64,000 bases of DNA from assembly GCF_021729885.1 (NCBI RefSeq), contig NZ_CP063401.1, forward strand, positions 1,488,001 to 1,552,000. Direction: 5' to 3'. Positions 54,088 to 63,413 of the stretch are shown here, in pieces. Within the stretch, counting starts at the first letter, position 1; each line of letters begins with the position of its first letter. A program made the position numbers and the translations under genes. This DNA comes from Devosia sp. SL43 (GTDB taxonomy: Bacteria > Pseudomonadota > Alphaproteobacteria > Rhizobiales > Devosiaceae). The notes under the pieces were generated by a model that was not told the origin of the DNA, made no database searches, and worked only from the letters and a program-made list of their open reading frames with translations.

Positions 54088-55164
54088 TTACTGGATGTCT
54101 TCAGCCTTGATGTAGCCCGAGTCGATGACGAGAGCCTGGTAGTTGGTCAGGTCGACTTCGTACGGGGTCAGCAGGACAGACGGCACAACCTTGACGCCAT
54201 TGTCATAGGTGGTGGTGTCGAGGTTTTCCGGGGTACCGCCCGAAACCAGCGTGTCGACGAGGTCGGCAGTGGTCTTGGCCAGTTCACGGGTGTCCTTGTA
54301 GACGGTCGAGTACTGCTCGCCGGCAACGATGGCCTTCACCGACGGAGCTTCCGCATCCTGACCGGTGATGACAGGCCATGGCAGGTCGGCCGAGCCGTAA
54401 CCAACGCCGCGGAGCGACGAGATGATACCGCGCGACAGGCCATCATAGGGGGCCAGAACGCCGTTCACGACCGAGCCGTCCGAGTAGTTGGCCGACAGGA
54501 TGTTGTCCATGCGGGCCTGTGCAACAGCACCGTCCCAACGCAGCGTACCAACGGTGTCCATGCCCTGCTGGCCAGACTTCACGACGATATCGCCGGCATC
54601 GATCATCGGCTGCAGAACCGACATTGCCCCATCATAGAAGAAGAAGGCGTTGTTGTCGTCCGGCGAACCGCCGAACAGCTCGACGTTCCACGGCTTCACG
54701 TCAGCGAAGCGTTCCTTGAGGCCCTTGACCAGCGAGTTGGCCTGGAGCACGCCCACCTGGAAGTTGTCGAAGGTGGTGTAGAGGTCGACATTGGCGGTGT
54801 CGCGGATCAGGCGGTCATAAGCGACAACCTTGATGCCGGCGTCAGCAGCCTGCTGCAGCACAGCCGACAGCGTGGTGCCGTCGATCGAAGCGACCACGAG
54901 AGCCTTCACGCCCTTGGTGACCATGTTTTCGATCTGGGCGAGCTGGTTCGGGATATCGTCTTCTGCGAACTGCAGGTCGACGGTGTAGCCCTTGGCTTCG
55001 AGCGCGGCCTTGAGTTCGTTGCCGTCCGAGATCCAGCGCAGCGAGGACTGCGTCGGCATCGCGATGCCGATCTGGCCCTTGTCCTGAGCGAAAGCTGCGG
55101 TGGAAGCAGTCAGCGCCATTGCGCCGACGGCCAGCACGGTGGCAAGCGTCTTGAAAATCTTCAC
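54088..55164 (-). CDS. chvE: multiple-sugar-binding periplasmic protein ChvE
   Basis: The 358-residue protein has a signal peptide (cleavage near TAAFA-QD). It contains [20 protein letters not shown] and [21 protein letters not shown], characteristic of ChvE/GbpR-type galactose and glucose binding proteins. It is the first gene of chvE-gguA-gguB. A 49-residue ORF with an excellent ribosome-binding site lies 27 bases upstream. A FadR-type regulator gene is divergent. Confidence 0.94.
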   Translation of the reverse strand: MKIFKTLATVLAVGAMALTASTAAFAQDKGQIGIAMPTQSSLRWISDGNELKAALEAKGYTVDLQFAEDDIPNQLAQIENMVTKGVKALVVASIDGTTLSAVLQQAADAGIKVVAYDRLIRDTANVDLYTTFDNFQVGVLQANSLVKGLKERFADVKPWNVELFGGSPDDNNAFFFYDGAMSVLQPMIDAGDIVVKSGQQGMDTVGTLRWDGAVAQARMDNILSANYSDGSVVNGVLAPYDGLSRGIISSLRGVGYGSADLPWPVITGQDAEAPSVKAIVAGEQYSTVYKDTRELAKTTADLVDTLVSGGTPENLDTTTYDNGVKVVPSVLLTPYEVDLTNYQALVIDSGYIKAEDIQ

Positions 55165-55191
55165 GTCTCGACTCCCTTTTGTATTTCGAGT

Positions 55192-55341
55192 TCAGAAGTT
55201 TTGGATGGTCGTCTGGGGAGAGGCCGACAGGGCATGCAGATGCAGCGCCGGGACAGAGATCGCATGCGATCCACCAACCCACGCCCGCAACAGGAAAAGC
55301 TGATCGGACACCCGTTGGCGCTCGGTCAGTCTAGTCTGCAT
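55192..55341 (-). CDS. possible 49-aa leader ORF upstream of chvE
   Basis: A short ORF starts at ATG 55341, with AGGAGG placed five bases before it, the strongest ribosome-binding site in this intergenic region. The product is basic at the start (QTRLTERQRVSDQLFLLRAW) and His/Ala-rich at the end. It stops 27 bases before chvE. It may be a leader peptide or a small protein co-transcribed with chvE. I do not recognise it. Confidence 0.45.
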   Translation of the reverse strand: MQTRLTERQRVSDQLFLLRAWVGGSHAISVPALHLHALSASPQTTIQNF

Positions 55342-55611
55342 GAAGTCCTCCTGCATGGCGGCAGGGTGCCGCCAGGGCCCTCCCAAGCCCACGGGCCGGA
55401 AGCTAGGATAATCAGATACCCGTGTAAAGCTGGATTCCGGTCCTACCTGCAATTTTTTCGACAGTCGAATATTAACGATATTGCATGTTTCAGGGCGATT
55501 GCAGTCCGCACCCTCTCCCGCTATCGTGCCGCCGCCTGAGTGGAATCTACCCAAAAAGAACGTTGCAACGGCATGGGTAAATGCAAAGGTATCTGATATC
55601 TCGGAGGAGAT
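55342..55611. promoter_or_regulatory. divergent promoter region chvE / FadR-type regulator
   Basis: This stretch of 270 bases is AT-rich around 55440-55490 (AATTTTTTCGACAGTCGAATATTAA split by CGACAGTCG, a small palindrome-like core) and must hold both promoters. No gene is supported. No operator can be assigned with confidence. Confidence 0.4.
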
Positions 55612-56382
55612 TTGGCCATTTTGGACAGTGACCGCGCCGATCAGCCGACTGCCGCTGGTGCGGTGGCCGACCATCTTGCGCAAATGATTCTGAGTGAACT
55701 GGCGCCCGGCGCCAGCCTGCCGAGCGAGGCTGATCTTGCGGCGCGATATGACGTCAGCCGCCTGACCATCCGAGAGGCGGTCAAGCTGCTCGAGGGACGC
55801 GGCCTGCTTGTCATTGCGCGCGGTCGCAAGGCAGTGGTGCGCGAACCCGACGGCGCTGCCTTCGCCGACTTCCTCACCTCCATTATCCGATACGACCCCA
55901 AGGGCCTGTTCGATCTGGTCGAAGTCCGCCTTTCGCTGGAAGTGCAGTCGGCAACCCTCGCCGCCAAGCGCGCCACCCGCGCTGGCATTGCCGCCATCGA
56001 GAGCGAACTCCAGGGCATGCGCGACACCGTCGGCGCCCCCGGCGACCTCATGACCACCGAGCAGGAAATGGGCTTTCACACCCACGACGTCGGCTTCCAC
56101 GAAGCGGTAGCGCTTGCCAGCGGCAACCGCGTGCTCGGCTATCTCTTCGAGGCCATGGCGCAACCTCTCCGCGAAGGCTTCTTCATCAGCCGCCGCGGCC
56201 ACGAGCGGCGCGGCCATACACTGCACGACACCATCGATGCACATCAGCGTATCCTCGACTGCATCAAGACTGGCAATGGCCGCGCCGCCGCCGAGGCGAT
56301 GCGCCTCCACCTCAAGGACACAGAGCGCGACATACGTGTCGCGGTGAGCCAATTGGCGCTGCGCCCGGGTCCGCGTTCATAA
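55612..56382 (+). CDS. FadR/GntR-family transcriptional regulator (FCD domain)
   Basis: The 256-residue regulator has an N-terminal winged helix (LPSEADLAARYDVSRLTIREAVKLLEGRG) and a C-terminal FCD domain with the metal-binding histidines (GFHEAVALASGN, LHDTIDAHQRIL, AMRLHLKDTERDI). It begins with a TTG at 55612 after GGAGGA. It is divergent from chvE and probably controls the chvE-gguAB genes in response to a sugar acid. In Agrobacterium a LysR-type regulator (GbpR) does this, so the regulator is replaced here. Confidence 0.88.
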   Translation: MAILDSDRADQPTAAGAVADHLAQMILSELAPGASLPSEADLAARYDVSRLTIREAVKLLEGRGLLVIARGRKAVVREPDGAAFADFLTSIIRYDPKGLFDLVEVRLSLEVQSATLAAKRATRAGIAAIESELQGMRDTVGAPGDLMTTEQEMGFHTHDVGFHEAVALASGNRVLGYLFEAMAQPLREGFFISRRGHERRGHTLHDTIDAHQRILDCIKTGNGRAAAEAMRLHLKDTERDIRVAVSQLALRPGPRS

Positions 56383-56441
56383 ATCGATTGCGGCCAGCGT
56401 CCGCATGGCAGAATAATCCGCGCGAACACGCAGGACCGGTT

Positions 56442-57401
56442 ATGGCGCAGAGAGTAGATAGTTCCAGCAACAGGTTGGACGACGCGGCCCGCGCCGGCTG
56501 GCTATATTACGTGGCCGGAAACACCCAGGAAGAGATCGCCAGCAAGCTCGGCATCTCGAGGCAATCCGCCCAGCGCCTCGTATCGCTGTCGGTCAGCGAG
56601 GGCCTGATCAAGGTACGGCTTGATCACCCGATCGGCCGATGCATGGACCTCGCCGGCCGCCTCAAGACCCGATTCGCCCTCGACCTCGTCGAGATCGTGC
56701 CCACCGACCCCGCCAGCGAATCCACCACCATTGGCGTCGCCCAGGCCACGGCCGCCGAGATCGAGCGTTGGCTGAAGCGCCCCGACCCCATCGTCATGGC
56801 CATCGGCACCGGCCGCACGCTCAAGGCCGCCGTGGAACAGTTGATGCCCATGGAGTGCCCACACCACAAGGTCGTCTCGCTGACCGGCAACATCGCGCCC
56901 GATGGCTCGGCGGCCTACTACAACGTCATCTTCAACGTTGCCGACACCGTCAAAGCGCGCAGCTTCCCAATGCCCCTGCCGGTCATCGCCTCATCGGCCC
57001 GCGAGCGCGAATTGCTGCATGCCCAGCCCATGATTCGCGAAACGCTGGCTTTGGCATCCCACGCGGATGTCACCTTCGTCGGCGTGGGCGATATTGGCCC
57101 CGACGCTCCGCTCTATCTCGATGGCTTCATCACCGATGCCGAACTCAAGGCTTTGCAGAAAGCCGGCGCCGTCGGCGAGATTTGCGGCTGGGCCTTCGAC
57201 GCCGATGGCAAGCTGATCGACGGGCTGACCAACGACCGTGTCGCCTCGGCCCCCATGCCGTCGCGTGAACGTTCGCTGGTGGTGGCAATCGCCATGGGAA
57301 AGAGAAAACTGCCCGGCATTCGTGCGACGCTCAACCGCCGGCTGGTCAATGGCCTCATTACCGATGAGCGTACCGCTGAAGGTTTGCTCGACCTCGCGTA
57401 A
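56442..57401 (+). CDS. SorC/DeoR-family transcriptional regulator of polyol genes
   Basis: The 319-residue regulator has an N-terminal helix-turn-helix (YYVAGNTQEEIASKLGISRQSAQRLVSLS) and a SorC-type sugar-phosphate sensor domain (VMAIGTGRTLKAAVEQL, VGVGDIGPDAPLYLDGFI, VVAIAMGKRKLPGIRATLNR). It lies upstream of and co-oriented with a sorbitol/mannitol transporter operon, which it should control. The ATG at 56442 follows AGGA; a longer frame from 56388 is less likely. Confidence 0.9.
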   Translation: MAQRVDSSSNRLDDAARAGWLYYVAGNTQEEIASKLGISRQSAQRLVSLSVSEGLIKVRLDHPIGRCMDLAGRLKTRFALDLVEIVPTDPASESTTIGVAQATAAEIERWLKRPDPIVMAIGTGRTLKAAVEQLMPMECPHHKVVSLTGNIAPDGSAAYYNVIFNVADTVKARSFPMPLPVIASSARERELLHAQPMIRETLALASHADVTFVGVGDIGPDAPLYLDGFITDAELKALQKAGAVGEICGWAFDADGKLIDGLTNDRVASAPMPSRERSLVVAIAMGKRKLPGIRATLNRRLVNGLITDERTAEGLLDLA

Positions 57402-57432
57402 ACCGATGATCAGACGATAGAATTCACTCTCC

Positions 57433-57444
57433 GAAAACGTTTTC
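57433..57444. promoter_or_regulatory. palindrome upstream of the polyol operon
   Basis: GAAAACGTTTTC is a perfect 12-bp palindrome about 115 bases before the binding-protein start and 32 bases after the SorC-type regulator gene. It is a candidate operator. The sequence type is also common for LacI-family sites, so the bound protein is uncertain. Confidence 0.45.
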
Positions 57445-57559
57445 AGCTGTACGTGCGTCAACCTTTGAACGCATAGCACGCTTGACTCTGCCGCATAAGT
57501 TGTGAGTATTTGCCCATCGCCGGGACAAATGCCCGTATCGATACCTGGGAGGAATACCT

Positions 57560-58867
57560 ATGAAACTGACACCCATTCTCGTGGGCGCGTTTTCCGTTGC
57601 GCTGGCCACTTCGGCCTCTGCGCAGACGCTCACCATCGCAACCGTCAACAATGGCGACATGGTCCGCATGCAGGGTCTGTCTTCGGCCTTCACCGAAGAA
57701 ACCGGCATCGAACTCAACTGGGTCGTGCTCGAAGAAAACACGCTGCGCCAGAACGTCACCACCGACATCGCCACCAATGGCGGCCAGTATGACGTGATGA
57801 CCATCGGCACCTACGAAGCCCCGATCTGGGCGAAGCAGGGCTGGCTGGTGCCGCTCGACGCGCTGACCGACGACGCCGACTACGACGTCAACGACCTGCT
57901 GCCCGCCATCCGTGACGGCCTCTCGGTCGATGGCACGCTTTATGCCGCGCCGTTCTACGGCGAATCGTCGATGGTCATGTACCGCAAGGACCTGATGGAA
58001 AAGGCCGGGCTCACCATGCCAGATGCTCCCACCTGGGAATTCATCGGCGAAGCCGCCCGTGCCATGACCGATCGCGACAACGACATCAACGGCATCTGCC
58101 TGCGTGGCAAGGCCGGCTGGGGCGAGAACATGGCGTTCCTGACAGCCATGTCCAACTCCTTTGGCGCACGCTGGTTCGACGAGACCTGGACCCCCCAGTT
58201 CGATCAGCCGGAATGGAAGGCCACCCTCGATACCTACCTGTCGCTGATGGCTGACGCCGGCCCGGCTGGTGCTTCGTCCAACGGCTTCAACGAAAACCTG
58301 ACCCTGTTCCAGCAGGGCAAGTGCGGCATGTGGATCGACGCCACCGTCGCCGCGTCCTTCGTGACCGGCGCCGACTCCACCGTTGCCGATCAGGTCGGCT
58401 TCGCCCTCGCTCCCGACAACGGTCTGGGCAAGCGCGGTAACTGGCTCTGGGCCTGGTCGCTGGCCATCCCGAAGAGCTCGCAGAACTGGGACGCAGCTGC
58501 CTCCTTCATCAAGTGGGCAACCGACAAGGAATACCTCGCCACGGTCGCTTCGACCGAAGGCTGGGCCAACGTTCCTCCGGGCACGCGCACCTCGCTTTAC
58601 GAAAACGCCGACTACCAGGCTGCAGCGCCTTTCGCCAAGATGACGCTGGACTCGATCAACGCCGCCAATCCGAATGAGCCGACAGTGAAGCCGGTCCCCT
58701 ATGTCGGCGTGCAGTTCGTCGCCATCCCGGAATTTGCCGGTATCGCCACCAATGTCGGCCAGCTCTTCTCGGCAGCGCTTGCCGGCCAGATGTCGGCAGA
58801 CGACGCTCTGGCCCAGGCTCAGGAAGCGGCTACCCGCGACATGACCCGCGCTGGGTACATCAAGTAG
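57560..58867 (+). CDS. smoE: polyol (sorbitol/mannitol) ABC transporter substrate-binding protein
   Basis: The 435-residue periplasmic protein has a signal peptide (cleavage near ASAQT) after a GGAGG site. It matches the sorbitol/mannitol-binding SmoE group through TIATVNNGDMVRMQGLSSAF, NGGQYDVMTIGTYEAPIWAK and KRGNWLWAWSLAIPKSS. It is the first transporter gene in the order smoE-F-G-K-mtlK that is known from Rhodobacter and rhizobia. A 9-bp hairpin follows the gene. Confidence 0.9.
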   Translation: MKLTPILVGAFSVALATSASAQTLTIATVNNGDMVRMQGLSSAFTEETGIELNWVVLEENTLRQNVTTDIATNGGQYDVMTIGTYEAPIWAKQGWLVPLDALTDDADYDVNDLLPAIRDGLSVDGTLYAAPFYGESSMVMYRKDLMEKAGLTMPDAPTWEFIGEAARAMTDRDNDINGICLRGKAGWGENMAFLTAMSNSFGARWFDETWTPQFDQPEWKATLDTYLSLMADAGPAGASSNGFNENLTLFQQGKCGMWIDATVAASFVTGADSTVADQVGFALAPDNGLGKRGNWLWAWSLAIPKSSQNWDAAASFIKWATDKEYLATVASTEGWANVPPGTRTSLYENADYQAAAPFAKMTLDSINAANPNEPTVKPVPYVGVQFVAIPEFAGIATNVGQLFSAALAGQMSADDALAQAQEAATRDMTRAGYIK

Positions 58868-59186
58868 TCCTCTCTCCCGAGGCTCCTCCTGTGGCCGGAT
58901 GCTCCGGCGCCGGCCACAGACTTTCCCTTTGGACCCTGGCTTAGGCCAGGACGTCCCAAACCGGAACCGCCCGACCAACGGACCCCTCTGGAGGTCGGGC
59001 GATTCCACCAACAATCTCTCCACCATCTCGGTACCGCCCTCGGGCTTGACCCGAGGGCCTCTATCGGCCCGGTATGTGTGGTGAGTGGTCCTCGGATCAA
59101 GTCCGAGGACGGTCCGGTACAAAACCGGGACCGCCAACGTAAGAACAGAGCGCGGATCAACCGGGCTGCTTTTGGGGAGAATAGGA
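58868..59186. other. intergenic region between smoE and smoF with hairpin and repeat
   Basis: This 319-base stretch holds no supported gene. It starts with a 9-bp stem TGTGGCCGG / CCGGCCACA (58890-58898 with 58910-58918), which may protect the smoE mRNA. A family C repeat pair fills 59031-59120. Confidence 0.6.
59031..59120. repeat. intergenic inverted-repeat element, family C (second copy)
   Basis: GTACCG-CCCTCGGGCTTGACCCGAGGG faces CCTCGGATCAAGTCCGAGG and ends with GTCCGGTAC. It resembles the pair at 25937-26022. Confidence 0.75.
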
Positions 59187-60059
59187 ATGGCTACCGCACA
59201 GACCCGCACGCTCGCCCGCGTCATGATGGCGCCTGCCGTGATCGTGCTGCTGATCTGGATGATCGTGCCGCTGGTGATGACGCTCTGGTTCTCTTTCCAG
59301 AACTATAGCCTCATCAACCCGATGATGACCGGCTTTGCCGGCTGGGCGAACTACCTCTACGTGATTGGCGACCCCAGCTTCACCCAGTCGCTGCTCAATA
59401 CGCTGATCCTGGTCGGCGGCGTGCTTGTCATCACCGTGGTCGGCGGCATCTTTCTGGCGCTGCTGATCGACCAGCCCATCTGGGGCCAGGGGATCCTGCG
59501 CATCATCGTCATCTCGCCGTTCTTCGTCATGCCGCCCGTAGCGGCGCTGATCTGGAAGAACGGCTTCATGCATCCTGGCTACGGCATGCTCGGCCATCTG
59601 TGGAAGGCGTTCGGCCTCGAACCAGTCGACTGGTTCAACCAGTATCCGCTGTTCTCGGTCATCGTCATCGTCGCCTGGCAGTGGCTGCCCTTCGCGACGC
59701 TGATTTTCCTCACCGCCCTGCAGTCGCTCTCCGAAGAGCAGCGCGAGGCGGCCGAGATGGACGGCGCCAATGCCGTCAACCGCTTCTACTATATCATCCT
59801 GCCCCACATGGCCCGGTCGGTGACCATTGTCATCCTGATCCAGACCATCTTCCTGCTCGGCATCTTCGCTGAAATCCGCGTCACCACCGGCGGCGGTCCG
59901 GGCTTCGCCTCGACCAATATCGCCTTCCTCGTGTTCCGCACCGGCATTCTGACCAATGACGTCGGCGCAGGCGCCGCCGGCGGCGTGGTGGCCGTCATCA
60001 TCGCCAACATCGTTGCCATCTTCCTGATGCGCGCTGTCGGCAAGAACCTAGACGCGTAG
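59187..60059 (+). CDS. smoF: polyol ABC transporter permease SmoF
   Basis: The 290-residue permease has six hydrophobic segments and the EAA loop EEQREAAEMDGANAVNRFYYI. The ATG at 59187 has AGGA nearby and gives the usual N-terminus; an ORF opening at 59085 runs through the repeat. It is the first permease of the sorbitol/mannitol importer and is followed 11 bases later by smoG. Confidence 0.9.
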   Translation: MATAQTRTLARVMMAPAVIVLLIWMIVPLVMTLWFSFQNYSLINPMMTGFAGWANYLYVIGDPSFTQSLLNTLILVGGVLVITVVGGIFLALLIDQPIWGQGILRIIVISPFFVMPPVAALIWKNGFMHPGYGMLGHLWKAFGLEPVDWFNQYPLFSVIVIVAWQWLPFATLIFLTALQSLSEEQREAAEMDGANAVNRFYYIILPHMARSVTIVILIQTIFLLGIFAEIRVTTGGGPGFASTNIAFLVFRTGILTNDVGAGAAGGVVAVIIANIVAIFLMRAVGKNLDA

Positions 60060-60070
60060 GGAGGCAGGAA

Positions 60071-60901
60071 ATGGCACGCAACGTCTCCACATCCACCAAG
60101 ATCGGCTTCACGATCGCCGCCTGGGCTGTCGCTCTCATCCTCTTCTCACCCATCCTCTGGGTGTTGCTGACCGCCTTCAAGACCGAGTCCGAAGCGATCG
60201 CCAGCACGCCGACATTCTTTCCGCAGACCTTCACGCTGGAAAACTTCGCCGCCGTTCAGGATCGGTCGGACTATTTCAAGCATGCCTTCAATTCGATCGT
60301 GGTCTCGGTCGGCTCCACGCTACTTGGTCTAGTGATCGGCATTCCCGCCGCCTGGGCCATGGCCTTCTCGCCCACCAAGCGCACCAAGGACGTCTTGATG
60401 TGGATGCTCTCCACTAAGATGATGCCCGCTGCCGGCGTGCTGATCCCGATCTACTTGATCTTCATCAACCTCAAGCTGCTCGATACCCTGCACGGCCTGA
60501 CGCTGATCATGACGCTGATCAACCTGCCCATCATCATCTGGATGCTCTACACCTACTTCAAGGAAATCCCGATCGACATCCTTGAGGCCGCACGCATGGA
60601 CGGCGCCGAACTGTGGAACGAGATCACCCACGTCCTGGTGCCAATGGCCGTGCCCGGCATCGCCTCGACCCTGCTGCTCAATGTCATCCTTGCCTGGAAC
60701 GAGGCGTTCTGGACCATCACGCTGACTGCCGGCAAGGCCGGCACGCTCACCGCCTTTATCTCCTCGTTCTCCAGCCCGCAGGGTTTGTTCCTGGCCAAAC
60801 TTTCGGCCGCCTCCCTGCTCGCCATCGCGCCGATCCTGCTCATGGGCTGGTTCAGCCAGAAACAACTCGTCCGCGGTCTCACCTTCGGCGCTGTAAAGTA
60901 A
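60071..60901 (+). CDS. smoG: polyol ABC transporter permease SmoG
   Basis: The 276-residue permease has six hydrophobic segments and the EAA loop [23 protein letters not shown]. It starts after GGGAGGCAGGAA. It pairs with SmoF to form the channel. The ATPase gene begins 11 bases after its stop. Confidence 0.9.
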   Translation: MARNVSTSTKIGFTIAAWAVALILFSPILWVLLTAFKTESEAIASTPTFFPQTFTLENFAAVQDRSDYFKHAFNSIVVSVGSTLLGLVIGIPAAWAMAFSPTKRTKDVLMWMLSTKMMPAAGVLIPIYLIFINLKLLDTLHGLTLIMTLINLPIIIWMLYTYFKEIPIDILEAARMDGAELWNEITHVLVPMAVPGIASTLLLNVILAWNEAFWTITLTAGKAGTLTAFISSFSSPQGLFLAKLSAASLLAIAPILLMGWFSQKQLVRGLTFGAVK

Positions 60902-60912
60902 GGACTAGAAAA

Positions 60913-61917
60913 ATGGGCTCCATATCCCTGCAACACGTCAAGAAGTCCTTCGGCGAAGTCCAGATCATTCCGGACATCTCCCTCGACATCAAGGAAGGCG
61001 AATTCGTCGTCTTCGTCGGCCCGTCCGGCTGCGGTAAGTCCACCCTGCTCCGCCTGATCGCTGGCCTCGAAGACACCACATCGGGCACCATCCTGCTCGA
61101 TGGCCAGGACATGACCAAGGCGCCGCCCGCCCGTCGCGGCCTCGCCATGGTGTTCCAGTCCTATGCGCTCTATCCGCATATGACCGTACGCGACAACATC
61201 GCCTTCCCGCTCAAGATGGCCAAGGCACCGCAATCGGTGATCGACCAGAAGGTCGAATACGCCGCCCGCACGCTGAACCTGAGCTCCTATCTCGACCGTC
61301 GCCCACGCGCCCTCTCCGGCGGCCAGCGCCAACGCGTCGCCATCGGCCGCGCCATCGTGCGCGAACCCAAGGCTTTCCTGTTCGACGAACCTCTGTCCAA
61401 CCTCGACGCTGCCCTGCGCGTCAATATGCGGCTTGAGATCACCGAACTGCACCAGCAGCTCAAGACCACCATGATCTATGTGACCCACGACCAGGTCGAA
61501 GCCATGACCATGGCTGACCGTATCGTGGTGCTCAATGCCGGCAATGTGGAACAGTTCGGCTCGCCGCTCGATCTCTACAAGAAGCCCGCCAACCGCTTCG
61601 TCGCCGGCTTCATCGGCTCGCCCAAGATGAACTTCGTCGATGGCCCTGAAGCCGCCAAATACAACGCTCACTCCATCGGCGTCCGCCCCGAGCACTTCAA
61701 GCTCGCAACGACGGCGACCCCTGGCACCTGGAAGGGCAAGGTCGGCGTCGCCGAACAGCTCGGCTCCGACACCTTCCTTCACGTGCATGTCGACGGCCTG
61801 GGCCTAATGACCATCCGCACCGATGGCGACCAGACCTTTAGCCACGGCGACGACGTCTGGCTCACGCCCGATCCGACCCGCATCTACAAGTTCGACGCTG
61901 CCGGCATAGCGATCTAG
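60913..61917 (+). CDS. smoK: polyol ABC transporter ATP-binding protein SmoK
   Basis: The 334-residue MalK-type ATPase has Walker A GPSGCGKS, signature [14 protein letters not shown], Walker [12 protein letters not shown] and VTHDQVEAM, followed by a TOBE domain. The start is ATG 60913 ([16 protein letters not shown]). It powers the SmoEFG importer. Confidence 0.91.
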   Translation: MGSISLQHVKKSFGEVQIIPDISLDIKEGEFVVFVGPSGCGKSTLLRLIAGLEDTTSGTILLDGQDMTKAPPARRGLAMVFQSYALYPHMTVRDNIAFPLKMAKAPQSVIDQKVEYAARTLNLSSYLDRRPRALSGGQRQRVAIGRAIVREPKAFLFDEPLSNLDAALRVNMRLEITELHQQLKTTMIYVTHDQVEAMTMADRIVVLNAGNVEQFGSPLDLYKKPANRFVAGFIGSPKMNFVDGPEAAKYNAHSIGVRPEHFKLATTATPGTWKGKVGVAEQLGSDTFLHVHVDGLGLMTIRTDGDQTFSHGDDVWLTPDPTRIYKFDAAGIAI

Positions 61918-61928
61918 GGACGACCAGT

Positions 61929-63404
61929 ATGACCACCAAGCTCTCGGCCGCGGCTCTGCACTCCATCACCACGGCGTCAGTCCCCGCCTATGACCGAAGC
62001 GCCCTCTCAGCCGGCATCGTCCATTTCGGCGTCGGCAATTTTCATCGCGCCCACCAGGCCGTCTATCTCGACGACCTTTTCGCCACCGGCACCGACCACG
62101 ATTGGGCGCTGGTCGGTGCCGGCGTGCGCGACGCCGACGAAGCCATGCGCCAGAAGCTGATGGCACAGGATTGGCTGACCTCGGTCGTCGAACAGGAAGC
62201 CGATACCAGCTCGGCCCGCATCACCGGTGCCATGATCGACTATGTCAGGCCCGGCGACGCCGCCGCGATCATTGCGCGTCTCACCGACCCCGCCATCCGC
62301 ATCGTCTCGCTGACCATCACCGAAGGCGGCTATTATATCGACCCGGCCAGCCAGAAGTTCGATCCTGGCCACCCCGACATAGCCTACGATGCCGCGCACA
62401 TGGACGCGCCGAAAACCACCTTCGGACTGATTCTCGCCGGCCTCATCGCCCGCCGCGCCGCCGGCATCCAGCCATTCACCGTCATGAGTTGCGACAACAT
62501 TCCCGGCAATGGCCACGTCACCGAGAACGCCATTGTCGGCCTAGCCCAACTCGTCGATCCAGCGTTGGCGACCTGGGTCAAATCCACCGTCGCCTTCCCC
62601 AACGGCATGGTCGACCGGATCACGCCCGCCACCTCGCCACGCGAGATCGGGCTGCTCGTCGACAGCTTCGGCATCGACGACAACTGGCCGGTCTTCTGCG
62701 AGAGCTTCAAGCAATGGGTGCTTGAGGATAACTTCCCCGCAGGCCGCCCGGCACTGGAGAAGGTCGGCGTGCAGTTCGTCGAGGACGTTGCCCCTTACGA
62801 GCACATGAAGATCCGTATTCTCAATGGCGGCCACGCCACCATTGCCTACCCGGCCGGCCTGATGGACATCCACTTCGTCCACGAAGCGATGGAGCATCCG
62901 CTGGTCTCCGCCTTCCTTGCCAAGGTCGAGCGTGACGAGATCGTCAGCGTCGTCCCCCCGGTCCCCGATACCAACCTCCACGACTACATCGCTCTCTGCG
63001 AACGACGTTTCGCCAATCCCAAGATCGGGGATACAATTCGGCGTCTGGCCCTGGACGGCTCCAACCGCCAACCCAAATTCATCATCCCCTCGGCGCTCGA
63101 TCGCGTCACCGCGGGCCAGGCCGTCACCGGCCTCGCCCTCGTCTCGGCCCTCTGGTGCCGCTACTGCTACGGGACCACCGAATCTGGCGCTGTGATAGAG
63201 CCCAACGACCCGAACTGGGACCGCCTGACGGCCCAGGCAAAGCTGGCCAAAGCCGATCCCAAGGCCTGGCTTGCCATGGGCGATATCTATGGCGAACTCG
63301 CCGGCAACCCGACCTTCATCGCCGCGTTCAGCCATGCACTGACCACACTGTGGACGTCAGGCACCAAGGCCACACTGGAACGCTATCTGGCGGGTAGCCT
63401 CTAG
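61929..63404 (+). CDS. mtlK: mannitol 2-dehydrogenase (polyol dehydrogenase family)
   Basis: The 491-residue long-chain dehydrogenase oxidises mannitol to fructose (possibly arabitol as well). Visible marks are the N-terminal IVHFGVGNFHRAHQAVYLDDL, the MSCDNIPGNGHVTENAI motif and the catalytic-lysine region VAFPNGMVDRITP. The order smoK-mtlK matches rhizobial polyol operons. A sorbitol dehydrogenase (smoS) is not in the window. Confidence 0.93.
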   Translation: MTTKLSAAALHSITTASVPAYDRSALSAGIVHFGVGNFHRAHQAVYLDDLFATGTDHDWALVGAGVRDADEAMRQKLMAQDWLTSVVEQEADTSSARITGAMIDYVRPGDAAAIIARLTDPAIRIVSLTITEGGYYIDPASQKFDPGHPDIAYDAAHMDAPKTTFGLILAGLIARRAAGIQPFTVMSCDNIPGNGHVTENAIVGLAQLVDPALATWVKSTVAFPNGMVDRITPATSPREIGLLVDSFGIDDNWPVFCESFKQWVLEDNFPAGRPALEKVGVQFVEDVAPYEHMKIRILNGGHATIAYPAGLMDIHFVHEAMEHPLVSAFLAKVERDEIVSVVPPVPDTNLHDYIALCERRFANPKIGDTIRRLALDGSNRQPKFIIPSALDRVTAGQAVTGLALVSALWCRYCYGTTESGAVIEPNDPNWDRLTAQAKLAKADPKAWLAMGDIYGELAGNPTFIAAFSHALTTLWTSGTKATLERYLAGSL

Positions 63405-63413
63405 GCCGGCGCC

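Noticed and set aside
55192-56352. Long minus-strand open frame covering the FadR-type regulator
   Set aside because: Most of it is antisense to a clear GntR/FCD regulator. Only the last 49 codons have their own good ribosome-binding site and were kept as a possible leader ORF.
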